A stretch of DNA of 7,644 bases, taken from assembly GCA_023432725.1 (NCBI GenBank), contig JAEYUH010000165.1, forward strand, positions 1-7,644, written 5' to 3'. The DNA comes from Actinomycetes bacterium (GTDB lineage Bacteria; Actinomycetota; Actinomycetes; Propionibacteriales; Propionibacteriaceae). The translations under genes and the position numbers were made by a program. Of this stretch, positions 1 to 7,405 are shown piece by piece (the first letter of the stretch is position 1; every line of letters begins with the position of its first letter). Under the pieces are notes generated by a model that saw nothing but the letters and a program-made list of their open reading frames with translations, did no database searches and had not been told where the DNA came from.

Positions 1-2051
1 AGCTGGGACTGGGCCCTGGTGGCGGCGACGTACAGGGCGCACAACCGGTCCTCTGCTGCCTCCTCGTCGTGGCGGCGCAGCCGCTCCGGGCGCCCGGCGG
101 CGGCCAGGCCGCCCAGGTCGAGCACCCGCTCGCCGCCCTCGTGGAAGACCAGGGCTCCGCCCTCGTCGTCGGGCAGGTGCAGGTCGGTTGCCTGCGGGAC
201 CAGCACTACCGGGAACTGCAGGCCCTTGGCCTTGTGGACCGTCATGATCTGGACCGCCCGCCGGTCGGTCTCCAGCCGGCGCGTGCGATCGGTGGACTGC
301 TCGCCCGACTCGATCGCGGCGGCCAGCCAGGCCACCAGCGCCTGGCCACGGACGCCGGCGGTGTAGCGGGCGTGCAGCAACTCGGCCAGGTGCCGGTAGT
401 CGGTCAGTTGACGTTCCCCGAACGGGGTGCCGAGCACCCGCTCGGCCAGGCCGTTCTCAGCCTGGACGGCGGCGAACAGGGCCGCGACCCCGGACCTCGC
501 GAGGAGTCGGGACCAGTTCTGAAGCCTGGCTCCCCACTGCGCAAGCTGCGCGTCGTCGGCGGTGGCGAGCGCCCTGAGGTCGCCCCCGACGAAGTCGGTC
601 AGGATGGCCGCCCGTGTCGCCTGGCGGCGTGGCTCCTCGAGGGCCCGCAGCAGGGTGAGCCAGTCACGGGCTGCCTGCGAGGCGAACACCGAATCGGAGC
701 CGGAGAAGGCGACCGCGATGCCGGCCGCGGTGAGCGCCTCGGCGAGGTCGCGACCGCGCCGGTTGGTGGCGACCAGGACGGCGATGTCCTCGGCGCGCAG
801 TTCCCGCTGCCCCGCGGGGGTCTGCAGCCGGGTGCCGCCGGCCAGCAGCCGGACCACCTCCGCGACCAGGTCGGCGGTGACCCATGCCCGGGCCGCCGCC
901 GCGTCCAGCGGCTCGGCCGGGGCGAGGCAACGCAGCCGCACCGGAGCGGGCGCGTGCCCGCGCAGCCGCGAGCCGGTGTGGCTGGCGGTGACCGGTGGGA
1001 CGCCGATCCCCTCGCCCAGCAGCACGTTGTGGAACAGGGCGTTGACCCCCGCCACCACCGGGGCGTCGGCGCGATGGTTCACCTCCAGCGAGTACTGCTC
1101 GCCGGCGGCCGCCACCGCTGCCCGGTAGGCGCCGACATCGGCGCCGCGGAAGCCGTAGATCGCCTGCTTGGGGTCGCCGATCAGCACCAGCGGACGGTGG
1201 CCGTCAAAGGCGCGCTGCAGGATCTCCCACTGCACCGGGTCGGTGTCCTGGAACTCGTCGACCAGGACCACCTGGCAGCGGCGGCGCAGCCGCTCCACCG
1301 CGGCCGGGGTGGTGGCGTGGCGCAGCGAGTCGCGCAGCCGCAGCAGCTGGTCGTCGAAGGAGAACACGCCGAGGTTCCGCTTGCGGATCGACAGTTCCTC
1401 GCGGACGGCGGCAGCGAAGCCCAGCCGTTCGGCGACCTGCCCGCCGGCGCCCGCGGGAACCAGCGGCGCCTCGGCGAAGGCGATGGCCTCCCTGCCGAGC
1501 AGCCGCGCGGTCGCCAGGTCGAAGGGCGGCCGGTCCGGCGCCTGTGCGTAGCGGGCGAGGTACAGGTCATCGATCACCTGGTCGAGCAGCATGCCGACGT
1601 CCTCGACCAGCACGGCTTCCGGGTCCTGGTCGGCCAGGACGCCGAGTTCGGCGAGCATCGCCTGGCAGAACTCGTGAATGGTCATGATGCTGGCCGCGTC
1701 GAGCGCGGCCACCGCGCGCACCAGCCGGCCGTGCCGGGCGTGCACCTCCTCGGAGGGTCCGCTGGTCAGCCAGGCGTCGGTCGGGTCGACGGGCCCGGGC
1801 AGGGGTTGCCCGGCGAGGGTGTCGGCGAGCAGGCGCCGGGTGGCCTGGAGGCGTTCCCGCACCCGGGAGCGGAGCTCGGCAGAGGCGATCCTGCTGAAGC
1901 TGATCACCGCCAGGCGGTCGGCGGTCACCACGTCCTGCGCGAGGTAACGGGTGGCGAGGGCGGCGATGGCGTGGGTCTTTCCGGTACCGGCGCTGGCCTC
2001 GAGCAGCACAGTGGCCCGGGGCAGCGGGCCGATCGGGTCGTAGCCGCTCAT
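1..2051 (-). CDS. recB: RecB, helicase subunit of RecBCD (3' end of gene beyond window)
   Basis: RecB is the 3'-5' motor and nuclease subunit of RecBCD, which unwinds and resects double-strand breaks in the cytoplasm. Translating from the ATG at 2051 gives 683 codons before the window edge. Visible superfamily 1 helicase motifs: Walker A ASAGTGKT (residues 19-26), Walker B VLVDEFQDTD (about 262-271), motif III GDPKQAIYGFRGAD (292-305), motif V MTVHKAKGLQF (603-613) and motif VI YVAATRA (674-680), which lies almost at the edge. All catalytic helicase residues seen are intact and there is no frameshift. RecB proteins are usually about 1100-1200 residues, so roughly 400, including the C-terminal nuclease domain, are missing here. 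The start is fixed by the ATGA overlap with recC and an AGGAGG just upstream. Calling it RecB rather than another UvrD/AddA-like helicase rests on the adjacent recC. recD is expected downstream, by analogy with the recC-recB-recD order in mycobacteria. Confidence 0.95.
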   Translation of the reverse strand, partial: MSGYDPIGPLPRATVLLEASAGTGKTHAIAALATRYLAQDVVTADRLAVISFSRIASAELRSRVRERLQATRRLLADTLAGQPLPGPVDPTDAWLTSGPSEEVHARHGRLVRAVAALDAASIMTIHEFCQAMLAELGVLADQDPEAVLVEDVGMLLDQVIDDLYLARYAQAPDRPPFDLATARLLGREAIAFAEAPLVPAGAGGQVAERLGFAAAVREELSIRKRNLGVFSFDDQLLRLRDSLRHATTPAAVERLRRRCQVVLVDEFQDTDPVQWEILQRAFDGHRPLVLIGDPKQAIYGFRGADVGAYRAAVAAAGEQYSLEVNHRADAPVVAGVNALFHNVLLGEGIGVPPVTASHTGSRLRGHAPAPVRLRCLAPAEPLDAAAARAWVTADLVAEVVRLLAGGTRLQTPAGQRELRAEDIAVLVATNRRGRDLAEALTAAGIAVAFSGSDSVFASQAARDWLTLLRALEEPRRQATRAAILTDFVGGDLRALATADDAQLAQWGARLQNWSRLLARSGVAALFAAVQAENGLAERVLGTPFGERQLTDYRHLAELLHARYTAGVRGQALVAWLAAAIESGEQSTDRTRRLETDRRAVQIMTVHKAKGLQFPVVLVPQATDLHLPDDEGGALVFHEGGERVLDLGGLAAAGRPERLRRHDEEAAEDRLCALYVAATRAQSQ

Positions 2052-5000
2052 CGGGCCTCCTCGCAGTCCAGCAGGGGGGCCCAGATGAGCTGGGCGAGCG
2101 CGCCGACAAGGGAGGGCTCAGCAGTATCCGGCCCGGGCAGCGGGACCTCCCCGGCAGGCAGGCTGAGCACCGCGGGCCAGGAGAAGAACGCCCGCCAGTT
2201 GTCGTCGCTGTCCCAGGTCCACTCCTTCTCGAGGAAGCGGGCGAGCTGGTCGGGGTGCTGGGCGTCCTGGCTGCGGCGGCGGGTACGGGCCAGCCGCTCA
2301 CCCACCCGCGGCATCGCCGGCAGCGGGCGTGACAGGCCGAGCGCGTACACCGCGAGGTAGCGGGCGAGCAGGTCGCCGGCGATCGGCGCGGGCGGCGCCA
2401 CCATCGCCACCGAGCGGCCCTTGCCGATCACCACCGCGCGCGCGGGTTGGCCTGTAGCGGCGGTCAGCGCCAGCAGCCGTAGCCAGGCCGAGAGCCGGTG
2501 GCGGGGCCCGAGCCCGGAATACTCGGCCTGCACCAGCGTTCCGCCGCGGGTCACCACCCTGCCCGCCAGCGTCACCGGCTCACCACCGGGCAGCGACAGC
2601 GGGAGCGCCACGTCGTGGGTCTGTGGCTCCTGGCCGGCCTCGGAGGGCAGCCGGCTCAAGGTGGCGGTGGCGTCGTCGAAGACCTGGTCGATCGCCCGCC
2701 TGCCCAGCGCGGCGGGTGGCACCTCGCCGCGCAGCCACTCGGCGCGGGCGACCAGCGCCGGGTCGGTCCCCGCCGCGAGCCGGCGCAGCACCCGGTCGCC
2801 GATCTTCCACCGGGCCAGCGGGTCGAGTTCGAGCGGAACGGTGTCGCTCAGCTCGACCGGCTCGGCGAGCGTGAACCCGGCGCGCTGCTTCAGCAGCCGG
2901 CGCGCGGGATGACCGAAGAAGTCGACCAGGTCGTCGAGCCCCACTCCGCCGGACAGGTCGGGGGGAGGCAGGGAGTCGAGGTGGAAGCGGTCACGGGCCG
3001 CCTTCGCGGGCCCCGCCATCGCCTGCGCCCCGCGGTAGGCGAGTGGGTCGAAGCTGGTCAACTCGGGCCGGCCAGGGTCGAAGTAGCCGGGATCGAAGGG
3101 CTGGAGGGGGTGCTGGCGGGTGACCGCGGCGCCCGCTGGCCGGTCGCCGGCCAGGGCGGTCGCGTCCAGGGCGTCGCGCAGTTCCTGCAGCGGTCCGGCC
3201 AGCGGCACCGGCTCGTTGGTGGCCTCGCTGCGGCCGCGGGCGACGACCACGAACGTCTCGCGGGCGGCATGGACGGCGTCGAGCAGGGCCTGCCGGTCGT
3301 CGAGGGTGGCGGACGGGTCGCCGGTGAGCGGCTCGACGCCGAGCAGGTCGTCGCCGTGCCGCCGCCCCGGCCGCGGGTAGCGGTCGGCGTCCCAGCCCAG
3401 CAGCACCACCACCCGGTGCGGGACGTGGCGCAGCGACTCGGGCCCGCAGACCATCAGCGACCCGTTGCCGAAGGCTCCCCTCGCCGGCTGGTCGGTGAAC
3501 TCCGCGGTGAGGACGCGCAGCGCGCCGTGCCTGCTGATCGTCGTCTCATCGCCGGCGGCCGCGGCTCTGGCCAGGCCGGCCCAGACATCGGCCAGCTGCC
3601 ACTCCTGCTCGAACCCGACGGCGACCAGCGACTCAAGGGCGGCGCGGCAGCGGGTGGCCCACTCCGCGATCGGCGCCGGCTGCTCGAAGGTGGTGAGCAG
3701 GCGGGAGAGCCGTCCGATCAGCTCGGCCAGACCGCCGATCAGGTCGACGTCGGAGGAGTCGATGTCATCCAGCGGCAGGACGGTGCGTGCCGTGACGAGA
3801 TCGGTCTCCGGCAGGGCCACGCCGAGGAGCATCCGCTGGACGCCCGCCAGCCAGGTGTTCTGGGGGTACTGGGCCAGCCCGAACCGCGAGCGGTGGGCGG
3901 CCGACAACCCCCACCTGATGCCGGACTGCTGGACGAGCTCGACCAGCCGGTCGTGGCGCTCGTCGCCGAAGCCGAACCGGGCCGCCACCGCGGGTTGGGC
4001 GCACAGGTCGAGCAGGGTGGACGCCTCGAATCTGCTGTCCGGCAGCGCCAGCATCTGCAGCAGGAGCCCGACCATGGGGTTGGTCTGGGCCACCGACCGG
4101 TCGGCCAACTGGACCCGGAAGCCGTGGCCGGGATGGGAGGCCGCCGCGCTCGGCAGCATGAACGCCGCGGTGACCAGAGGAGCTACCGCGCTGACCTGGG
4201 GGGTGACGACCACGATGTCGCGGGGCTCAAGGGTGGGGTCGGCGGCGAAGGTCGCCGCGATCACCTCGCGCAGCACCTCGACCTGGCGGTCCAGGCCGTG
4301 CGAGAGGTGGAGCTGGACCGAGTGGTCGGCGGGGTCGAGCTCCCGCACCCGTTCGATGGCGTCGCGGCGCAGGTCTGCCTGAAGCCAGCCCAGCAGGTTC
4401 TGTGGCAGGTCGGTGTCGGGCGTGCCGTCCGGCGGCAGCAGCAGCGCGCGCTCGTCGGCCACGGTTGCCAGCGCGAAGTTGAGGGGGTGACCGATGGGAG
4501 GTCGGAAGTCGGCTCGCGGCAGCCTGCCGTCCGGGACCGGCCGGCGCCCGGGGGTCGGGGTCAGCAGCAGCAGGTCGACGCGGTGGTGGCAGGCCAGCGC
4601 GTCCAGCAGTTCGAGGGTGGGGCCGTCGACCCGCGGGGGTGCCAGCACCGCCACCCGCTCGGGCACACCGGGGGCAGGCAGTTCCCGCAGGGCGGTGAGC
4701 AGCCTCGCCCGGTCGTCGCCGGGGGTGCTGCCGAGTTCGGCGGCGAGCTCGCGCCACAGCAGGGCCTGCCAGGCGTGCTCGCCCAGCGGCGTGCCGTCCG
4801 GGCCCAGGTCGAGCCCGTCCGCCCAGCCGGTCAGCATCGCGGGGCGGTGGGCGGCGTAGCCGGCGAACTGCCGTGCGATCCGCAGGCAGGACGAGTAGGG
4901 CTCGCGGGAGGCCGCGAGGTGACGGCGCAGGTCGGCGAGGGCGGGATCGGTTCCATTGAGCGCCACCCGCTGCAGCGGCCAGACCAGCCGGTGGGGCTGC

Positions 5001-5272
5001 CACGGACTCTCCCCGGTGAGGTGGCGCAGCAGTGAGGCCTGGCTGCGGAACTCCACCCCTGCGCAGATCCCGGGCTCGTCCCCAACGGTCGCAAGTTCCT
5101 GCGACAACCACCGCTGGAAGCCGCGCCCCGGCACCACCGCGAGGTCGAAGGCGAACACATCGGAACGTGGCCCGGACCAGCACTCCCGCAACCGGGCGAC
5201 CAGGCCCTCGGCGGTCGCCGCATGGTGGACCCGCAGTCCAGCGAGGTCGGCGACGATCTGCGGTGCGGTCAT
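2048..5272 (-). CDS. recC: RecC, Chi-recognition and scaffold subunit of RecBCD
   Basis: RecC holds RecB and RecD together, splits the DNA strands and, in E. coli RecBCD, scans for Chi. The 1074-residue length fits the family (about 1100). Blocks resembling E. coli RecC, recalled from memory: an N-terminal FDLAVVPGRGFQRWLSQELA; EPRDIVVVTPQ; LPDSRFEASTLLDLCAQP; SGIRWG (W454) followed by QNTWLAGVQRMLLG; VVVLLGWDADRYPR (W627); and QPFDPGYF (around F726). I see no Walker A in the N-terminal half, as expected because RecC is a catalytically dead helicase fold; the C-terminal third corresponds to its inactive nuclease-like domain. The ATG at 5272 is preferred because GGAG lies 5 nt upstream, RecC homology begins just after it, and the reading frame upstream contains no start close by. 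The frame stays open far upstream, antisense to uvrD2, but that part is not RecC-like. It is the first gene of the recC-recB operon and is transcribed divergently from uvrD2. Confidence 0.96.
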   Translation of the reverse strand: MTAPQIVADLAGLRVHHAATAEGLVARLRECWSGPRSDVFAFDLAVVPGRGFQRWLSQELATVGDEPGICAGVEFRSQASLLRHLTGESPWQPHRLVWPLQRVALNGTDPALADLRRHLAASREPYSSCLRIARQFAGYAAHRPAMLTGWADGLDLGPDGTPLGEHAWQALLWRELAAELGSTPGDDRARLLTALRELPAPGVPERVAVLAPPRVDGPTLELLDALACHHRVDLLLLTPTPGRRPVPDGRLPRADFRPPIGHPLNFALATVADERALLLPPDGTPDTDLPQNLLGWLQADLRRDAIERVRELDPADHSVQLHLSHGLDRQVEVLREVIAATFAADPTLEPRDIVVVTPQVSAVAPLVTAAFMLPSAAASHPGHGFRVQLADRSVAQTNPMVGLLLQMLALPDSRFEASTLLDLCAQPAVAARFGFGDERHDRLVELVQQSGIRWGLSAAHRSRFGLAQYPQNTWLAGVQRMLLGVALPETDLVTARTVLPLDDIDSSDVDLIGGLAELIGRLSRLLTTFEQPAPIAEWATRCRAALESLVAVGFEQEWQLADVWAGLARAAAAGDETTISRHGALRVLTAEFTDQPARGAFGNGSLMVCGPESLRHVPHRVVVLLGWDADRYPRPGRRHGDDLLGVEPLTGDPSATLDDRQALLDAVHAARETFVVVARGRSEATNEPVPLAGPLQELRDALDATALAGDRPAGAAVTRQHPLQPFDPGYFDPGRPELTSFDPLAYRGAQAMAGPAKAARDRFHLDSLPPPDLSGGVGLDDLVDFFGHPARRLLKQRAGFTLAEPVELSDTVPLELDPLARWKIGDRVLRRLAAGTDPALVARAEWLRGEVPPAALGRRAIDQVFDDATATLSRLPSEAGQEPQTHDVALPLSLPGGEPVTLAGRVVTRGGTLVQAEYSGLGPRHRLSAWLRLLALTAATGQPARAVVIGKGRSVAMVAPPAPIAGDLLARYLAVYALGLSRPLPAMPRVGERLARTRRRSQDAQHPDQLARFLEKEWTWDSDDNWRAFFSWPAVLSLPAGEVPLPGPDTAEPSLVGALAQLIWAPLLDCEEAR
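2056..2061 (-). promoter_or_regulatory. Shine-Dalgarno of recB, inside the recC 3' end
   Basis: The minus strand reads AGGAGG at 2061-2056, with 4 nt before the recB ATG (2051-2049). It lies within the last codons of recC. Together with the ATGA overlap it supports translational coupling of recB to recC and fixes the recB start. Confidence 0.75.
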
Positions 5273-5277
5273 GGTGG

Positions 5278-5281
5278 CTCC
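5278..5281 (-). promoter_or_regulatory. Possible Shine-Dalgarno of recC
   Basis: GGAG on the minus strand, 5 nt before the recC ATG (5272). It helps choose this start. If the TATCGT at 5287-5282 is the true -10, this element would be barely transcribed or not at all, so it is either fortuitous or used from a transcript that starts further upstream. Confidence 0.4.
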
Positions 5282-5304
5282 ACGATAGGGGGGCCGGCTG
5301 ACGA
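5282..5304 (-). promoter_or_regulatory. Probable PafBC (RecA-NDp)-type promoter of the recC-recB operon
   Basis: On the minus strand: TCGTCAGCC (5304 down to 5296), exactly 8 nt, then TATCGT (5287 down to 5282). Against tTGTCRgtg-N8-TAnnnT it matches 6 of 9 box positions (T, G, T, C, R = A, g), the spacing and the TAnnnT hexamer. The one core deviation is C for T at the second position. The recC ATG follows 9 nt after the hexamer, so the leader would be absent or only a few bases long. That puts the GGAG at 5281-5278 at or before the transcript start, a tension that only start-site mapping can settle. Confidence 0.6.
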
Positions 5305-5305
5305 A

Positions 5306-5328
5306 ATGTCGCCCGGCCTGCCTACAGT
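5306..5328 (+). promoter_or_regulatory. Probable PafBC (RecA-NDp)-type DNA-damage promoter of uvrD2
   Basis: Reading forward: ATGTCGCCC (5306-5314), exactly 8 nt, then TACAGT (5323-5328). The published RecA-NDp consensus is tTGTCRgtg-N8-TAnnnT. The conserved TGTCR core, the 8-nt spacing and the TAnnnT hexamer all match; the flanking gtg does not. The GTG start follows 7 nt after the hexamer, where transcription should begin. PafBC is an activator that redirects RNA polymerase after DNA damage in mycobacteria, independently of LexA. A conventional -35 is weak: CTGACG at 5298-5303 would need a 19-bp spacer. The assignment is by motif and spacing only. Confidence 0.68.
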
Positions 5329-5335
5329 GGTCCGC

Positions 5336-7405
5336 GTGCTGATCGACACCGAGCGCCTGCTGGCCGGACTCGACCCGGAGCAGGCGCAGGCGGCGACGAG
5401 CTTCGGCGCTCCGGTCGGGGTGATCGCCGGCGCAGGCACGGGCAAGACCCGGGCCATCACCCACCGGATCGCCTACGGCGTCCACACCGGTTCCTACGCG
5501 CCGCAGGCCGTGCTGGCCGTCACCTTCACCACCAGGGCCGCCGGCGAGCTGCGGTCCCGGCTGCGCGCCCTCGGGGTGGCGGGGGTGCAGGCGCGCACCT
5601 TCCACTCTGCGGCGCTGCGGCAGGCCCAGTACTTCTGGCAGCGCGCCTACCGGGCCCCGTTGCCGCCGGTCAGCGAGGCACGGCTGCCGATGGTCGCCGA
5701 GGCCGCCCGCCGGTTGCGGCTCAACCCCGACAGCACCACGCTGCGCGACCTGCTCACCGAGGTCTCGTGGGCGAAGGTGAGCAACATCGCACCGGCCGAC
5801 TACGCCGACCTGGCCACCGCCGCCGGACGCGAGGTGTCGGGTCTCGACCCCGCCTGGGTGGGCAGGGTGCTGGGACGCTACGAACAGGTCAAGGCCGACC
5901 GCGGGGTGATCGACTTCGACGACATCCTGCTGTGCGCCACAGCGCTGCTGGGTGACCACGCCGACATCGCCGAGGAGGTCAGGGACACCTATCGCCACCT
6001 CGTCGTCGACGAGTACCAGGACGTCAGCCCGGTCCAGCAGTCGCTGCTGGAACTGTGGCGCGGCGACTCCCGCGACCTGTGCGTGGTCGGCGACCCCGCC
6101 CAGACCATCCACTCCTTCGCCGGTGCCAGCCCTGACTACCTGACCGGCTTCAGCAGCCGGTTCCCCGACGCGGTGATGATCCGGCTGGTCCGCGACTACC
6201 GCTCCTCCCCGCAGATCGTCGAGCTGGCGAACTCCGTCTCGGTGCGGGCCCGGATCGCCGGCACTGTCCGGCTGGAGTCGCAGTGCCAACCCGGACCGCA
6301 GCCCAGGGTGCTGCCGTGCGCCACCGAGTTCGACGAGGCCAGGGCGGTGGTCGCCTGGCTGCGGGAGCGCCACGCCGAGGGGGTGCCGTGGCGTGAGATG
6401 GCGGTGCTGTACCGCGTCCACGCCCAGTCGCCGCTGTTCGAGTCGGCCCTGGCCGAGGCAGGGATCGGCTTCAGCGTCCGCGGCGGCGACGGCTTCTTCG
6501 ACAGGGCGGAGATCCGCCAGGCGGTGGGCATTCTCGGTGAGGAGGCGAGGCGGGACGGGTCCAGGCCCGCCGTCGACACCTGCCGTGCGGTGCTGGAGCG
6601 GCTGGGGTGGACCACCACCGCACCGACCGGGCAGGGCCGCCTGCGGGAGCGGTGGGAGTCGCTGGCGGCGCTGCTGGCGCTTTCCGAGGACGTGGTGGCG
6701 GCCCAACCCGGGGCAGGCATCGCCACGCTGGTGGAGGAGCTTCAGGCGCGCCAGTCCGCAGAACACGCCCCGGTCGGCGACGGGGTGTCCCTCTCGACGC
6801 TGCACGCCGCGAAGGGCCTGGAGTGGGAGGCGGTGGCGATCGTCGGCGCCCAGGAGGGAACGCTGCCCTTGTCGCTGGCCGCAACGCCCGAGCAGGTGGC
6901 CGAGGAGGGCAGGCTGTTCTACGTCGGCGTCACGCGGGCGCGGCGGCACCTGCTGCTGACCTGGTCGCGCAGCCGGCGCGGAGGCGGCAGCCGGCAGCCC
7001 TCCCGCTTCCTCGACGGGGTCGTCGACCAGCCGGCGGCGGCCGAGCCGCGACGCGGGCCTCGGGCCAGGCCGGGCACCGCGCAGTCGGCCACCTGCCGGA
7101 TCTGCGACAGGCCGATCACCAGCGGCGCGGAGCGCAAGCTGCGCCGACACCTGGACTGCGAGCCGTCCTACGACGAGGAGGTCTACGCCCGGCTCAAGCA
7201 GTGGCGCCTCGACCTGGCGAGGGAGCGGAGCCTGCCCGCGTTCGTGATCTTCACCGACGCCACGCTGATGGCGATCGCCGAGGCCTCACCCGGCGACGCC
7301 GCCGGGCTGCTGCGGATTCCCGGGGTCGGCCCCACCAAGTGCGAGCAGTACGGCCCCGCCGTGCTGGAGATCCTTCAGGATGATTCGGCGAAGCCCGGCA
7401 GGTAG
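5336..7405 (+). CDS. uvrD2: UvrD2-type ATP-dependent DNA helicase with Cys cluster and HRDC domain
   Basis: A 689-residue superfamily 1A 3'-5' DNA helicase. Motifs in order: Q-motif LDPEQAQAA (12-20), Walker A AGAGTGKT (31-38), Ia AVTFTTRAA (about 61-69), Walker B VVDEYQD (223-229), III GDPAQTIHSFAGAS (252-265), IV DYRSS (287-291), V LSTLHAAKGLEWE (486-498), VI FYVGVTRARR (528-537). A basic, Pro/Arg-rich linker of about 45 residues leads to a zinc-binding-like cluster C587-x2-C590-x14-H605-x2-C608 and then an HRDC domain (about 611-680, ending PGVGPTKCEQYGPAVLEIL). This is the layout of mycobacterial UvrD2, which is about 700 residues and carries a tetracysteine motif before HRDC; here one ligand appears to be His. 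I chose the GTG at 5336 because it sits 7 nt after a TACAGT -10 with no Shine-Dalgarno, which suggests a leaderless mRNA. The ATG at 5306 lies inside the promoter element and would add only ten residues. The protein looks intact. Confidence 0.93.
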   Translation: MLIDTERLLAGLDPEQAQAATSFGAPVGVIAGAGTGKTRAITHRIAYGVHTGSYAPQAVLAVTFTTRAAGELRSRLRALGVAGVQARTFHSAALRQAQYFWQRAYRAPLPPVSEARLPMVAEAARRLRLNPDSTTLRDLLTEVSWAKVSNIAPADYADLATAAGREVSGLDPAWVGRVLGRYEQVKADRGVIDFDDILLCATALLGDHADIAEEVRDTYRHLVVDEYQDVSPVQQSLLELWRGDSRDLCVVGDPAQTIHSFAGASPDYLTGFSSRFPDAVMIRLVRDYRSSPQIVELANSVSVRARIAGTVRLESQCQPGPQPRVLPCATEFDEARAVVAWLRERHAEGVPWREMAVLYRVHAQSPLFESALAEAGIGFSVRGGDGFFDRAEIRQAVGILGEEARRDGSRPAVDTCRAVLERLGWTTTAPTGQGRLRERWESLAALLALSEDVVAAQPGAGIATLVEELQARQSAEHAPVGDGVSLSTLHAAKGLEWEAVAIVGAQEGTLPLSLAATPEQVAEEGRLFYVGVTRARRHLLLTWSRSRRGGGSRQPSRFLDGVVDQPAAAEPRRGPRARPGTAQSATCRICDRPITSGAERKLRRHLDCEPSYDEEVYARLKQWRLDLARERSLPAFVIFTDATLMAIAEASPGDAAGLLRIPGVGPTKCEQYGPAVLEILQDDSAKPGR

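Larger units (their letters stand above)
5280..5330. repeat. Imperfect 51-bp palindrome spanning both divergent promoters
   Basis: Folding the intergenic region around the A at 5305, 17 of 25 base pairs are complementary between 5280-5304 and 5306-5330. The best-conserved parts are the GGCCGG/CCGGCC segment and the GAC/GTC next to the centre. The symmetry follows from two promoter copies placed back to back, so it need not be a separate operator. It could still be a single dimer-type binding site. Confidence 0.6.

Noticed and set aside
69..2360. 763-codon plus-strand open frame opposite recB
   Set aside because: Composition is Gly/Arg/Gln/Val-rich with no domain; it runs through the recB-recC junction and mirrors the real codons on the other strand.
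2498..5035. 845-codon plus-strand open frame opposite recC
   Set aside because: Same kind of antisense shadow; no motif, no plausible start signal, and RecC homology is clear on the other strand.
5222..5224. ATG as a far-upstream uvrD2 start
   Set aside because: It lies inside the recC coding region and precedes the whole promoter; the added residues are antisense recC translation.
5306..5308. ATG as the uvrD2 start
   Set aside because: It forms the first bases of the TGTCG box upstream of the -10; no good Shine-Dalgarno precedes it and the ten added residues do not look like part of the helicase.
5273..5335. LexA SOS box in the divergent gap
   Set aside because: No GAAC-N4-GTTC-like palindrome is present; the symmetry seen comes from the TGTC/GAC boxes.
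5273..7150. The recC reading frame stays open upstream on the minus strand for some 620 more codons, antisense to uvrD2
   Set aside because: The upstream part is low-complexity Gly/Arg/Ala/Gln-rich translation with no recognisable domain, while the opposite strand encodes a complete UvrD2 helicase with all motifs. Long antisense frames are expected in DNA this GC-rich.
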